Positions 6,749 through 12,699 of a stretch of 22,392 nt of DNA are shown here, in pieces. Position 1 is the first letter of the stretch. Each line of letters starts with the position of its first letter. Origin of the DNA: Clostridiales bacterium UBA7103 (GTDB lineage Bacteria; Bacillota; Clostridia; Oscillospirales; Oscillospiraceae); the NCBI GenBank assembly GCA_002493305.1, contig DKYJ01000034.1, forward strand, positions 1-22,392, read 5' to 3'. A program made the position numbers and the translations under genes. Below the pieces are notes generated by a model. It was not told the origin of the DNA. It searched no databases and saw nothing but the letters and a program-made list of their open reading frames with translations.

Positions 6749-6778
6749 CCCTGCCTCCCTCGTCAGAGGGAGGCAGGG
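6749..6778. repeat. 12-bp GC-rich hairpin
   Basis: CCCTGCCTCCCT (6749-6760) pairs with AGGGAGGCAGGG (6767-6778) around CGTCAG. The inner part is the reverse complement of the repeat core at 6524-6543. Confidence 0.65.
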
Positions 6779-6823
6779 GAATGTAGCTAATTTACAGTTC
6801 TTCTGCCGAGAATTTGCACCGTA

Positions 6824-6900
6824 CCAAAGCTCTCCTGCGTAAGGAGAGCTGGCGGCAAAGCCGTAGCCCACCTCCCCTTGCGCCCAAGGGGAGGCTTTGA
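6824..6900. repeat. Compact palindromic repeat with two hairpins and inverted ends
   Basis: Outer words CAAAGC and GCTTTG flank two hairpins: AGCTCTCCT with its complement (6828-6850), and CCTCCCCTTG with CAAGGGGAGG (6871-6894). Between them lies a CGGC-AAA-GCCG mini-hairpin. The overall symmetry suggests a self-contained palindromic repeat unit, different from the 6307 element. Confidence 0.6.
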
Positions 6901-6985
6901 GGCCGTGCAAACTTTAGACATTTCTGTTCTTTAATCTCCACCAGTTACAACTTATCGCTTAATTTCCCGCCCTGCACGGGAGATC

Positions 6986-7101
6986 GTAAAGAGGCACACC
7001 TCTTTACTCGTTTCAATTAGGGAGATTTTTAAGAGGGGAAGAAAACGAAATCTTCCCCTCTTAAATGTTTCTTTGCAGCTTTCTTGACATCAAGAAAGCT
7101 G
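6986..7101. repeat. Cluster of three hairpins, second copy of the 226-305 module
   Basis: GTAAAGAGG pairs with CCTCTTTAC (6986-7007). The 15-bp arms TTTAAGAGGGGAAGA and its complement (7028-7065) enclose the loop AAACGAAA. CAGCTTTCTTGA pairs with TCAAGAAAGCTG (7076-7101). The last two correspond in order, spacing and word content to the hairpins at 226-251 and 268-305. Confidence 0.6.
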
Positions 7102-7262
7102 ACGCACACTCTCTGCTTATATTTAACCTTGATGCTGTCCAGCCCCTCAGGGGGAAGCGAGATTAGTGCGGAGGCGTGTTGAACTGCACTGCCAAAGGCT
7201 CTTCTGCGTCAGAGGGAGGCAGGGGATTGACGGAAAACGCCATCACCACCTTAAATAATCTT

Positions 7263-7297
7263 AAAACGCTGCCCAAAGTGCATTTGGGCGGCGTTTT
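7263..7297 (+). terminator. Strong terminator-like hairpin just before the methyltransferase promoter
   Basis: AAAACGCTGCCCAAA (7263-7277) pairs along all 15 bases with 7283-7297, with one G-U pair, around the loop GTGCA. The right arm ends in TTTT and the left arm starts with AAAA, so it could work in both directions. It ends four bases before the -35 element at 7301. No gene ends here on either strand, so it may insulate the operon from the repeat region. Confidence 0.65.
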
Positions 7298-7300
7298 CTG

Positions 7301-7329
7301 TTGACCGTACGGCGGTTTAGTGATAAAAT
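7301..7329 (+). promoter_or_regulatory. Sigma-A-type promoter of the methyltransferase-ecf-truA operon
   Basis: TTGACC (7301-7306) and TAAAAT (7324-7329) are separated by 17 bases and each match five of six consensus positions. Transcription would start near 7336, after the first in-frame ATG at 7333. This argues that translation of the methyltransferase begins at a later ATG. Confidence 0.7.
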
Positions 7330-7353
7330 ACCATGAATTACTATGGGATAGGT

Positions 7354-8232
7354 ATGGTCAAGACTATGTGGATAGCTGATAAATGGCGGGATTTTGAGCT
7401 GCTGGACTGCTCGAAGGGTGAAAAATTGGAGCGCTGGGGAGACTATTACTTAGTCCGTCCCGATCCGCAGGCGATATGGGAGACCCCGCGCCGTAATCCC
7501 CATTGGAACAGCCGCAGCGCCCGGTACAGCCGCAGCGCGAGCGGCGGCGGCAGCTGGGACAAGGGGAGTCTGCCCGCCAACTGGCAGGTGCGTTATGGGG
7601 ATTTGACCTTTAATGTCAAGCCAATGAACTTCAAGCACACGGGGCTTTTTCCCGAACAGGCCGCCAACTGGGACTGGGCAATGGAGAAGATCCGCCGCGC
7701 CGGCAGGCCGATAAGCGTCTTGAACCTCTTCGCCTACACCGGCGGGGCGACAGTCGCCTGCGCCAAGGCGGGGGCGAGCGTCTGCCATGTGGACGCGGCG
7801 AAGGGCATGGTCGCATGGGGCAAGGAAAACGCAGCCGTATCCGGACTTTCGGACGCGCCTATCCGTTGGATAGTTGACGACTGCGCCAAGTTCGTGGAGC
7901 GGGAGATCCGCCGCGGGCGGCGCTATGACGCGATAATCATGGACCCTCCCTCCTATGGCCGCGGGCCGGGGGGCGAGGTTTGGAAGCTGGAGCAGAACAT
8001 CTGGGGCTTCGTGTCCCTGTGCGCGGGAGTGCTGAGCGACGAGCCGCTGTTCGTCATCATCAACTCCTACACCACGGGGCTTTCCCCCTCGGTGCTGAGC
8101 TATGTTTCGGAGAGTATATTCACAAAGAAATTCGGCGGCAGCTCCGACAGTCAGGAGCTGGGGCTGCCCGTCACGGACAGCGGCCTTGTGCTGCCCTGCG
8201 GGGCGACCTGCCGCTGGGAGAGTAAAAGGTAG
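7354..8232 (+). CDS. Class I SAM-dependent methyltransferase, RlmI/RlmK-like
   Basis: This is a 292-residue methyltransferase from the start chosen here, probably acting on RNA. The SAM-binding motif I is NLFAYTGG (124-131), and the catalytic motif DPPSYG (197-202) is typical of the COG1092 family of 23S rRNA cytosine methyltransferases. The N-terminal PUA domain of RlmI is absent; instead a short region with VRPDPQAIW leads into the Rossmann fold. ATGs at 7333, 7354 and 7366 are in frame. I prefer 7354 because the predicted transcript starts near 7336 and GGGA lies five bases upstream. It is the first gene of the operon, six bases before ecfA1. The exact substrate is uncertain, and the COG1092 link is by motif only. 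Confidence 0.85.
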   Translation: MVKTMWIADKWRDFELLDCSKGEKLERWGDYYLVRPDPQAIWETPRRNPHWNSRSARYSRSASGGGSWDKGSLPANWQVRYGDLTFNVKPMNFKHTGLFPEQAANWDWAMEKIRRAGRPISVLNLFAYTGGATVACAKAGASVCHVDAAKGMVAWGKENAAVSGLSDAPIRWIVDDCAKFVEREIRRGRRYDAIIMDPPSYGRGPGGEVWKLEQNIWGFVSLCAGVLSDEPLFVIINSYTTGLSPSVLSYVSESIFTKKFGGSSDSQELGLPVTDSGLVLPCGATCRWESKR

Positions 8233-8238
8233 ATCAAA

Positions 8239-9069
8239 TTGAGCGCGATAATCAGATGTGAAAATGTACATTTCCGCTATCCCGAGGATGAGCAGGAGAG
8301 CCTGTGCGGGATAGATCTGGAAATTGAGGCGGGCAGCTTTGTGGCGGTGCTGGGACACAACGGCTCGGGAAAATCCACCCTTGCAAAGCATATGAACGCC
8401 ATACTCACCCCCACCGAGGGGAGGGTGCAGATAAAGGGGATGGACACTGCCGACGAGGAAAAGACCCTAGATGTGCGCCGCTGCGTGGGCATGGTGTTCC
8501 AAAACCCTGACAACCAGATAGTTGCAAATGTGGTGGAGGACGATGTGGCCTTCGCGCCGGAGAATCTGGGCGTTCCCCCGGAGGAGATACGCCAAAGGGT
8601 GGACGATGCTCTAAAGCAGGTGGGCATGTATGAGCTGAGGCTGCACGCGCCGCATCTGCTCTCCGGCGGGCAGAAGCAGCGCGTCGCCATCGCGGGTGTG
8701 CTGGCCATGCGGCCGGACATCATCGTGCTGGATGAGCCGACGGCTATGCTCGACCCTCAGGGGCGGCGGGAGGTCATTTCCACCGTCACGGCGCTCTGCC
8801 GCGAGCGGGGGATGACCGTTATGCTCATAACCCACCACATGGACGAGTGCATTGACGCGGACAGGCTCATCGTCATGTCAAACGGCCTCATCGTGGCCGA
8901 CGGCAGCCCCGCGCAGGTTTTCGGTCAGGTGGAGCTTATGCAGCGCGAGGGGCTGGGCGTGCCGGAGACGGTGCGGCTGCTCGATGAACTGAATAAGCAG
9001 GGCTTCGATCTGCCTCTTGACCGGCTGGACGCCAAGTCCTGCGCGGAGATAATTGCAGAGAAAATATAA
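8239..9069 (+). CDS. ecfA1: Energy-coupling factor transporter ATPase EcfA1
   Basis: This 276-residue ABC ATPase is half of the EcfA1-EcfA2 motor that powers uptake of vitamins and trace nutrients through interchangeable S components. Visible are Walker A GHNGSGKST (39-47), the Q-loop Gln88 in VFQNPDNQ, the signature LSGGQKQR (141-148), Walker B IIVLDEPTAMLD (161-172) and the switch His in THHMDE. The C-terminal extension after 225 matches EcfA proteins. The start is TTG; a modest AAAGG lies about ten bases upstream. The order ecfA1, ecfA2, ecfT, truA identifies the group II shared module. The gene is separated from ecfA2 by a 200-base gap filled by a palindromic element, unlike the tight spacing elsewhere in this operon. 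Confidence 0.93.
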   Translation: MSAIIRCENVHFRYPEDEQESLCGIDLEIEAGSFVAVLGHNGSGKSTLAKHMNAILTPTEGRVQIKGMDTADEEKTLDVRRCVGMVFQNPDNQIVANVVEDDVAFAPENLGVPPEEIRQRVDDALKQVGMYELRLHAPHLLSGGQKQRVAIAGVLAMRPDIIVLDEPTAMLDPQGRREVISTVTALCRERGMTVMLITHHMDECIDADRLIVMSNGLIVADGSPAQVFGQVELMQREGLGVPETVRLLDELNKQGFDLPLDRLDAKSCAEIIAEKI

Positions 9070-9079
9070 GTTACCCTTT

Positions 9080-9239
9080 CTTGCTTCCCCATGAGGGGGA
9101 AGTACCCGCCGTAAGGCGGGGGATAGGGGGGCTGTCCTACGCCAAGGCAGAACAGAAAAAATGCTTTAATAAACTGCTAAGCAAGACATCCCCCCATCAG
9201 TCAGCTAACGCTGACAGCTTCCCCTTATGGGAAGCCAAG
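9080..9239. mobile_element. MITE-like palindromic element inside the ecf operon
   Basis: The left end CTTGCTTCCCCATGAGGGGG and the reverse complement of the right end (CTTGGCTTCCCATAAGGGG) match with few differences. Further inward both arms contain GGGGGG followed by a TGTC word on the same relative strand. Local hairpins include CCCGCC/GGCGGG and GTCAGC/GCTGAC. The CCCCATGAGGGGGA core and the six-G run are shared with the element at 6307-6497, so both belong to one family. It lies in the 200-base gap between ecfA1 and ecfA2 and extends the ecfA2 reading frame upstream by chance. Confidence 0.65.
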
Positions 9240-9269
9240 ATGCCTTGGAACAGTTTGGAGAGAACTTTT

Positions 9270-10130
9270 ATGGCAGAGATCACGGTGGAAAACCTGCGCC
9301 ATGTATACAGCGCAGGCACGCCTTTTGAAAAAGTCGCAATAGACAATATAAATCTGACGATTCCCGCCGGGCAGTTTGTCGGCCTTATCGGGCACACGGG
9401 CTCGGGAAAATCAACCTTTATCCAGCACCTCAACGCCCTTTTAAGCCCCACGAGCGGCAGGGTCCTCTACGGCGGAGAGGATATAAATAAGGATAAGCTC
9501 TCCCGCAGGGATATAAAGGGCAAGGTCGGCCTTGTGTTCCAGTACCCGGAATATCAGCTCTTTGAGGAGACGGTTTTTGCCGACATCGCTTTCGGCCCAA
9601 AGAACATGGGGCTTAAAGGCGACGAGCTTGAAGAGCGAGTGCGCGAGGCGGCGGGCTTCGCGGGAGTGGAGGAAGCGCTCTTTGACCGCTCCCCGCTGGA
9701 GCTTTCCGGCGGGCAGAAGCGGCGCATTGCAGTTGCGGGAGTCATCGCCATGCGCCCCGGCGTGCTTATTCTGGACGAGCCGACGGCCGGGCTTGACCCG
9801 GCGGGCTGCCGACAGATAATGGATAACATCGTCAGCTACCGGGAGCAGAGCGGCTCAACGGTCATCGTCGTCAGCCACAATATGGATGATGCCGCCCGCC
9901 TTGCAGACCGCATACTCGTCTTTAACCACGGGGCAGTCGCTATGGACGGCAGCCCTGAGGAGGTCTTTTCCCGCCCTGAGGAGCTTATCAAAATCGGCCT
10001 GTCCGTGCCGCACGCGACCGAGATAGCCATGGAGCTGAGAGCCCGAGGTGTGCCCCTCTCCGGCTCGATCTACACCCATGAGCAGCTGCTCGCGGAGATA
10101 CTGAAGGCAAAGGGGGCAGGCAAATGCTGA
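9270..10130 (+). CDS. ecfA2: Energy-coupling factor transporter ATPase EcfA2
   Basis: This 286-residue second ATPase of the ECF motor heterodimerises with EcfA1 on the cytoplasmic face of EcfT. It has Walker A GHTGSGKST (41-49), Q-loop Gln91 in VFQYPEYQ, the signature LSGGQKRR (145-152), Walker B LILDEPTAGLD (166-176) and switch His in VSHNMDD. The open frame reaches back to 9081, but those 63 codons lie in the palindromic element and show no family similarity. The ATG at 9270 is preceded by TTGGAG and begins with the expected family N-terminus. Its stop overlaps the ecfT start by seven bases. Confidence 0.93.
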   Translation: MAEITVENLRHVYSAGTPFEKVAIDNINLTIPAGQFVGLIGHTGSGKSTFIQHLNALLSPTSGRVLYGGEDINKDKLSRRDIKGKVGLVFQYPEYQLFEETVFADIAFGPKNMGLKGDELEERVREAAGFAGVEEALFDRSPLELSGGQKRRIAVAGVIAMRPGVLILDEPTAGLDPAGCRQIMDNIVSYREQSGSTVIVVSHNMDDAARLADRILVFNHGAVAMDGSPEEVFSRPEELIKIGLSVPHATEIAMELRARGVPLSGSIYTHEQLLAEILKAKGAGKC

Positions 10131-10921
10131 AGGACATTACTTTGGGTCAGTTCTTCCCCGGAGACAGCCTTATCCACAAGCTCGACGCGAGAACGAAGCT
10201 GCTTGCCCTCGTTATCTACATCGTCGCCTTGTTCCAGACCAAGGGCTGGGTATCCTATGGGTTGTTGATAATCGCTGCGGGCGGGCTGATGGCGGTGTCC
10301 AAAATCGGCGTGAAGAACATCTTAAAGGGTTTGAAGCCCATGCTGTTCATCATCATTCTGACCGGCCTTCTGAACATTTTCTACACGCAGGGCACGCCTA
10401 TACTTCCCGGCTGGATCATCACCTGGGAGGGACTTGACCGGGCGGCGAAGATGATTTTGCGCATAAGCCTGCTCATAGCGGCGACATTTCTGCTGACCTA
10501 TACCACCAGCCCCATGGCGCTGACGGACGGGCTGGAGCTTATGCTCAACCCACTGAAAAAGATAAAGCTGCCCATTCACGAGATGACCATGATGATGAGC
10601 ATGGCGCTGCGCTTTATCCCCACGCTCATCGAGGAGACGGACAAGATAATGTCCGCCCAGAAGGCCCGCGGCGCCGACTTTGAGACGGGCAGCCTCGTAA
10701 AGCGGGCAAAGGCGCTGCTGCCGATACTGATACCTCTGTTTGTCTCCTCCCTCAGACGGGCGGACGAGCTGGCTGTGGCTATGGAGAGCCGCTGCTACCA
10801 CGGGGGAGAGGGCAGAACGCGCATGAAGCAGCTCCGCCTTGTGGGGCGGGACTACATTTCCCTTATTGTCTCTGCCTCCTTCCTTGTGCTGATAATTGTA
10901 TTGAAGAAATTTGGTTTTTAA
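10124..10921 (+). CDS. ecfT: Energy-coupling factor transporter transmembrane protein EcfT
   Basis: This 265-residue membrane scaffold joins the two EcfA ATPases to exchangeable S components. Hydrophobic segments lie at about 25-60, 70-90, 110-130 and 240-262. The two coupling-helix motifs that dock onto the ATPases are visible as Ala181-Arg182-Gly183 in AQKARGADFE and Ser222-Arg223-Cys224 in AMESRCYHG. Length and motifs fit the CbiQ/EcfT family. The gene overlaps ecfA2 by seven bases. No S component gene is present in this window, as expected for a group II system whose S components are scattered over the genome. Confidence 0.93.
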   Translation: MLKDITLGQFFPGDSLIHKLDARTKLLALVIYIVALFQTKGWVSYGLLIIAAGGLMAVSKIGVKNILKGLKPMLFIIILTGLLNIFYTQGTPILPGWIITWEGLDRAAKMILRISLLIAATFLLTYTTSPMALTDGLELMLNPLKKIKLPIHEMTMMMSMALRFIPTLIEETDKIMSAQKARGADFETGSLVKRAKALLPILIPLFVSSLRRADELAVAMESRCYHGGEGRTRMKQLRLVGRDYISLIVSASFLVLIIVLKKFGF

Positions 10922-10924
10922 GCT

Positions 10925-11692
10925 ATGCCGATGAGAAATATCGCCCTGCGTCTGCGCTATGACGGCAGCCGCTACCATGGCTGGCAGGTGCAGAAAAACG
11001 AGATAAGCGTTGCCCAGACCCTCAACGAGGCGCTGGAAAAGGTTTGTGGGCACCCGGTGAAGACCGTGGGCTGCGGCAGGACTGACGCGGGCGTTCACGC
11101 GCTGAGCTACTGCGCCAATTTCCGCACGGACAGCCGAATCCCCGCTGACAGGCTCCCACTGGCGGTTAATTCCCGCCTGCCCGAGGATATCGCCGTTGAG
11201 CGGGCGATGGACGCGCCCGAGGACTTTAACGCCATCGGCTCGTGCATAAAAAAAGAATATATCTACAAAATATTAAACAGCGCCATTCGCGACCCCTTTT
11301 TGGAAAAACGGGTGTGCTTCTATCCCCAGCGGCTTGACATGGAGCTGATGCGCCGCGCCGCCGCCGCCTTTGAGGGGACGCATGACTTCAAGGCCGTGCG
11401 CAGCCTCGGTACGCCCACAAAGACCACCGTGCGCACGGTGTATCACTGCCGGGCGGAAAAGCAGGGGGATATCATCACCGTCTCCGTCTGTGCGGATGGG
11501 TTTTTGTACAACATGTGCCGCGCCATCGTCGGCACGCTTATCTACGCCTCCTATGGAAAGCTCCAGCCGGAGGATATTCCCGCCCTGCTCGAAAAAGGCG
11601 ACCGGCGGCTCACCGGGCCCACCATGCCCCCGCAGGGACTTTATCTCAACCGGGTCTGGTATGACGATCCGGTGGGAACCTTATTTAAGTAA
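10925..11692 (+). CDS. truA: tRNA pseudouridine(38-40) synthase TruA
   Basis: This 255-residue enzyme converts uridines 38-40 in the anticodon stem of tRNAs to pseudouridine. The catalytic Asp54 lies in GCGRTDAGVHA (49-59). The N-terminus RLRYDGSRYHGWQVQ and the later DGFLYNMCR motif are standard for TruA. It begins three bases after the ecfT stop, with no clear ribosome binding site, so translation probably depends on coupling to ecfT; ATGs at 10925 and 10931 are both possible. The linkage of truA to ecfA1-ecfA2-ecfT is common in Firmicutes. The ribosomal protein genes rplM and rpsI that often follow are absent here. Confidence 0.95.
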   Translation: MPMRNIALRLRYDGSRYHGWQVQKNEISVAQTLNEALEKVCGHPVKTVGCGRTDAGVHALSYCANFRTDSRIPADRLPLAVNSRLPEDIAVERAMDAPEDFNAIGSCIKKEYIYKILNSAIRDPFLEKRVCFYPQRLDMELMRRAAAAFEGTHDFKAVRSLGTPTKTTVRTVYHCRAEKQGDIITVSVCADGFLYNMCRAIVGTLIYASYGKLQPEDIPALLEKGDRRLTGPTMPPQGLYLNRVWYDDPVGTLFK

Positions 11693-11697
11693 ACGCT

Positions 11698-11838
11698 GAA
11701 TAAATCGCCGGCGGCGCTTTGCGGACAATTTCAGCCCTGATTTCGTCACTTTTTCTTGCAATACACAAAGTATTGCTGCAAAAAAGTGCCATCATCAGAA
11801 CGCAAATTTTCTCGCAAATCGCTCTTGTCGATTTAATC
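11698..11838. mobile_element. 141-bp imperfect palindrome, MITE-like, downstream of truA
   Basis: The whole segment is an inverted repeat centred near 11768. Outer ends are GAATAAATCG (11698-11707) and CGATTTAATC (11829-11838). The middle parts of both arms carry matched words such as TTTGCG, CTGAT and CACTTTTT. The inner stem GCAATAC (11758-11764) pairs with GTATTGC (11770-11776) around ACAAA. Folded as RNA it would form one long hairpin of about 65 bp with bulges, and could end ecf-truA transcription. It has no coding capacity and does not share words with the GC-rich 6307/9080 family, so it is a separate type. Confidence 0.7.
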
Positions 11839-11876
11839 ACCGTTCACTCGTTCGATTAGATTTGTTCACAAATGCG

Positions 11877-11885
11877 TGGTATAAT
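11877..11885 (+). promoter_or_regulatory. Extended -10 promoter upstream of the CvpA-like gene
   Basis: TG (11877-11878), one base, then a perfect TATAAT (11880-11885) form an extended -10 element. No good -35 lies 16-18 bases upstream (TAGATT at the 17-base position), which extended -10 promoters tolerate. The leader of about 70 bases contains a small GCGGC/GCCGC hairpin. The promoter lies about 40 bases past the palindrome at 11698-11838. Confidence 0.6.
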
Positions 11886-11961
11886 AAAACGCTGTTGATT
11901 TGACTTGCTGTGCGGCGCTGTGCCGCCGCGTAAAATATATGATTCAAAGGATGGGCTACAT

Positions 11962-12675
11962 ATGAAGACAGTTATCAACATTATTCTTATAGCCATAGTT
12001 GCCCTCTGCACCTGGCATGGCTTCAGAAAAGGGCTTGTGGGCGGCATCGCCGGGATACTGGCCATAGTTCTGGCGCTTTTCGGCGCGAATCTCCTCTCCT
12101 CGGCGTATTCCCATGAGGTAACGCCCGTGCTGCACCCCTTTGTTGACGGGTTTATCGACTCACAGAACACCAGAAGTGAGATTTTGGAGCGCATGGGCTA
12201 CGGCAGCAGCGATCTGTCGCTGGAGGATATTCTGGCGCAGGACAGCTCTTTGAAGGTGGATTACGCCTATGAGTGTATGCGTCAGGTGGGTTTTTATGAA
12301 CAGCACGCGGAGAAGCTGGCTGACAAGGCTGTGCAGTATGCAAACGAAAACGGCGTGAGTATGACCGAGGCGGTCATCAGCACCCTGGGGGACACCATAA
12401 CCTATGTAGGGGGGCTGGTGCTCTTTTTCCTGCTGATCCTGATTTTGCTCATTGCCATTGCCAACATCGGTAATCTCTCCTTCCGCCTGCCCATGCATGA
12501 GACGGCGGACGCGGTGGGCGGAGCTGTGGCAGGCTTCATAAAGGGCTGCCTGTACTGTGTGCTGCTGTGCTGGCTGCTGGGCTTTTTGGGCCTGATAATC
12601 AAAGACAGCCTTAATGGCGCGGCGCTTGCCCGGCTCTTCCTGTCAATCCGCTTTGTAACTGGCGGGCTGCTTTAA
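11962..12675 (+). CDS. CvpA-family-like membrane protein
   Basis: This 237-residue integral membrane protein has hydrophobic segments at about 2-19, 24-46, 146-168 and 183-213, with a soluble central part (50-140). The Gly-rich first hairpin with HGFRKGLVGG (19-28) and the late DAVGGAVAGFIKG stretch (183-195) match the CvpA/colicin V production family, whose bacterial role is poorly defined but linked to envelope integrity. I start at 11962 because AAAGGAT lies 8-9 bases upstream; the frame extends to 11905 but without a binding site. It is followed after 24 bases by clpE and has its own extended -10 promoter. Family assignment is by topology and motif, so moderate confidence. Confidence 0.72.
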   Translation: MKTVINIILIAIVALCTWHGFRKGLVGGIAGILAIVLALFGANLLSSAYSHEVTPVLHPFVDGFIDSQNTRSEILERMGYGSSDLSLEDILAQDSSLKVDYAYECMRQVGFYEQHAEKLADKAVQYANENGVSMTEAVISTLGDTITYVGGLVLFFLLILILLIAIANIGNLSFRLPMHETADAVGGAVAGFIKGCLYCVLLCWLLGFLGLIIKDSLNGAALARLFLSIRFVTGGLL

Positions 12676-12699
12676 GTAACTTTTTCCACGGAGGTAAAA

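Larger units (their letters stand above)
6284..7262. other. About 1 kb non-coding, repeat-rich region
   Basis: No gene is supported here. The plus-strand reading frames of 60-80 codons consist of translated repeats, shift frame at each palindrome and lack ribosome binding sites. The region contains a complete long palindrome (6307-6497), hairpins at 6524-6543, 6545-6559, 6699-6733, 6749-6778, 6828-6850, 6871-6894, 6986-7007, 7028-7065 and 7076-7101, and a degenerate repeat copy at about 7147-7227. Its order of modules from 7028 onward mirrors that of 226-398. Confidence 0.75.

Noticed and set aside
6288..6842. Plus-strand frames of 61-80 codons in the repeat cluster
   Set aside because: They consist of translated repeat elements and have no binding sites.
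8233..8238. Riboswitch for the ecf genes
   Set aside because: ecfA1 follows the methyltransferase by six bases, and the operon promoter has almost no leader. No aptamer-like structure was recognised.
7450..8391. Minus-strand open frame of 313 codons
   Set aside because: It is antisense to the methyltransferase and the start of ecfA1; no motifs and no binding site.
9081..9269. Upstream extension of ecfA2 by 63 codons
   Set aside because: The extension encodes the palindromic element. TTGGAG and the family N-terminus support the ATG at 9270.
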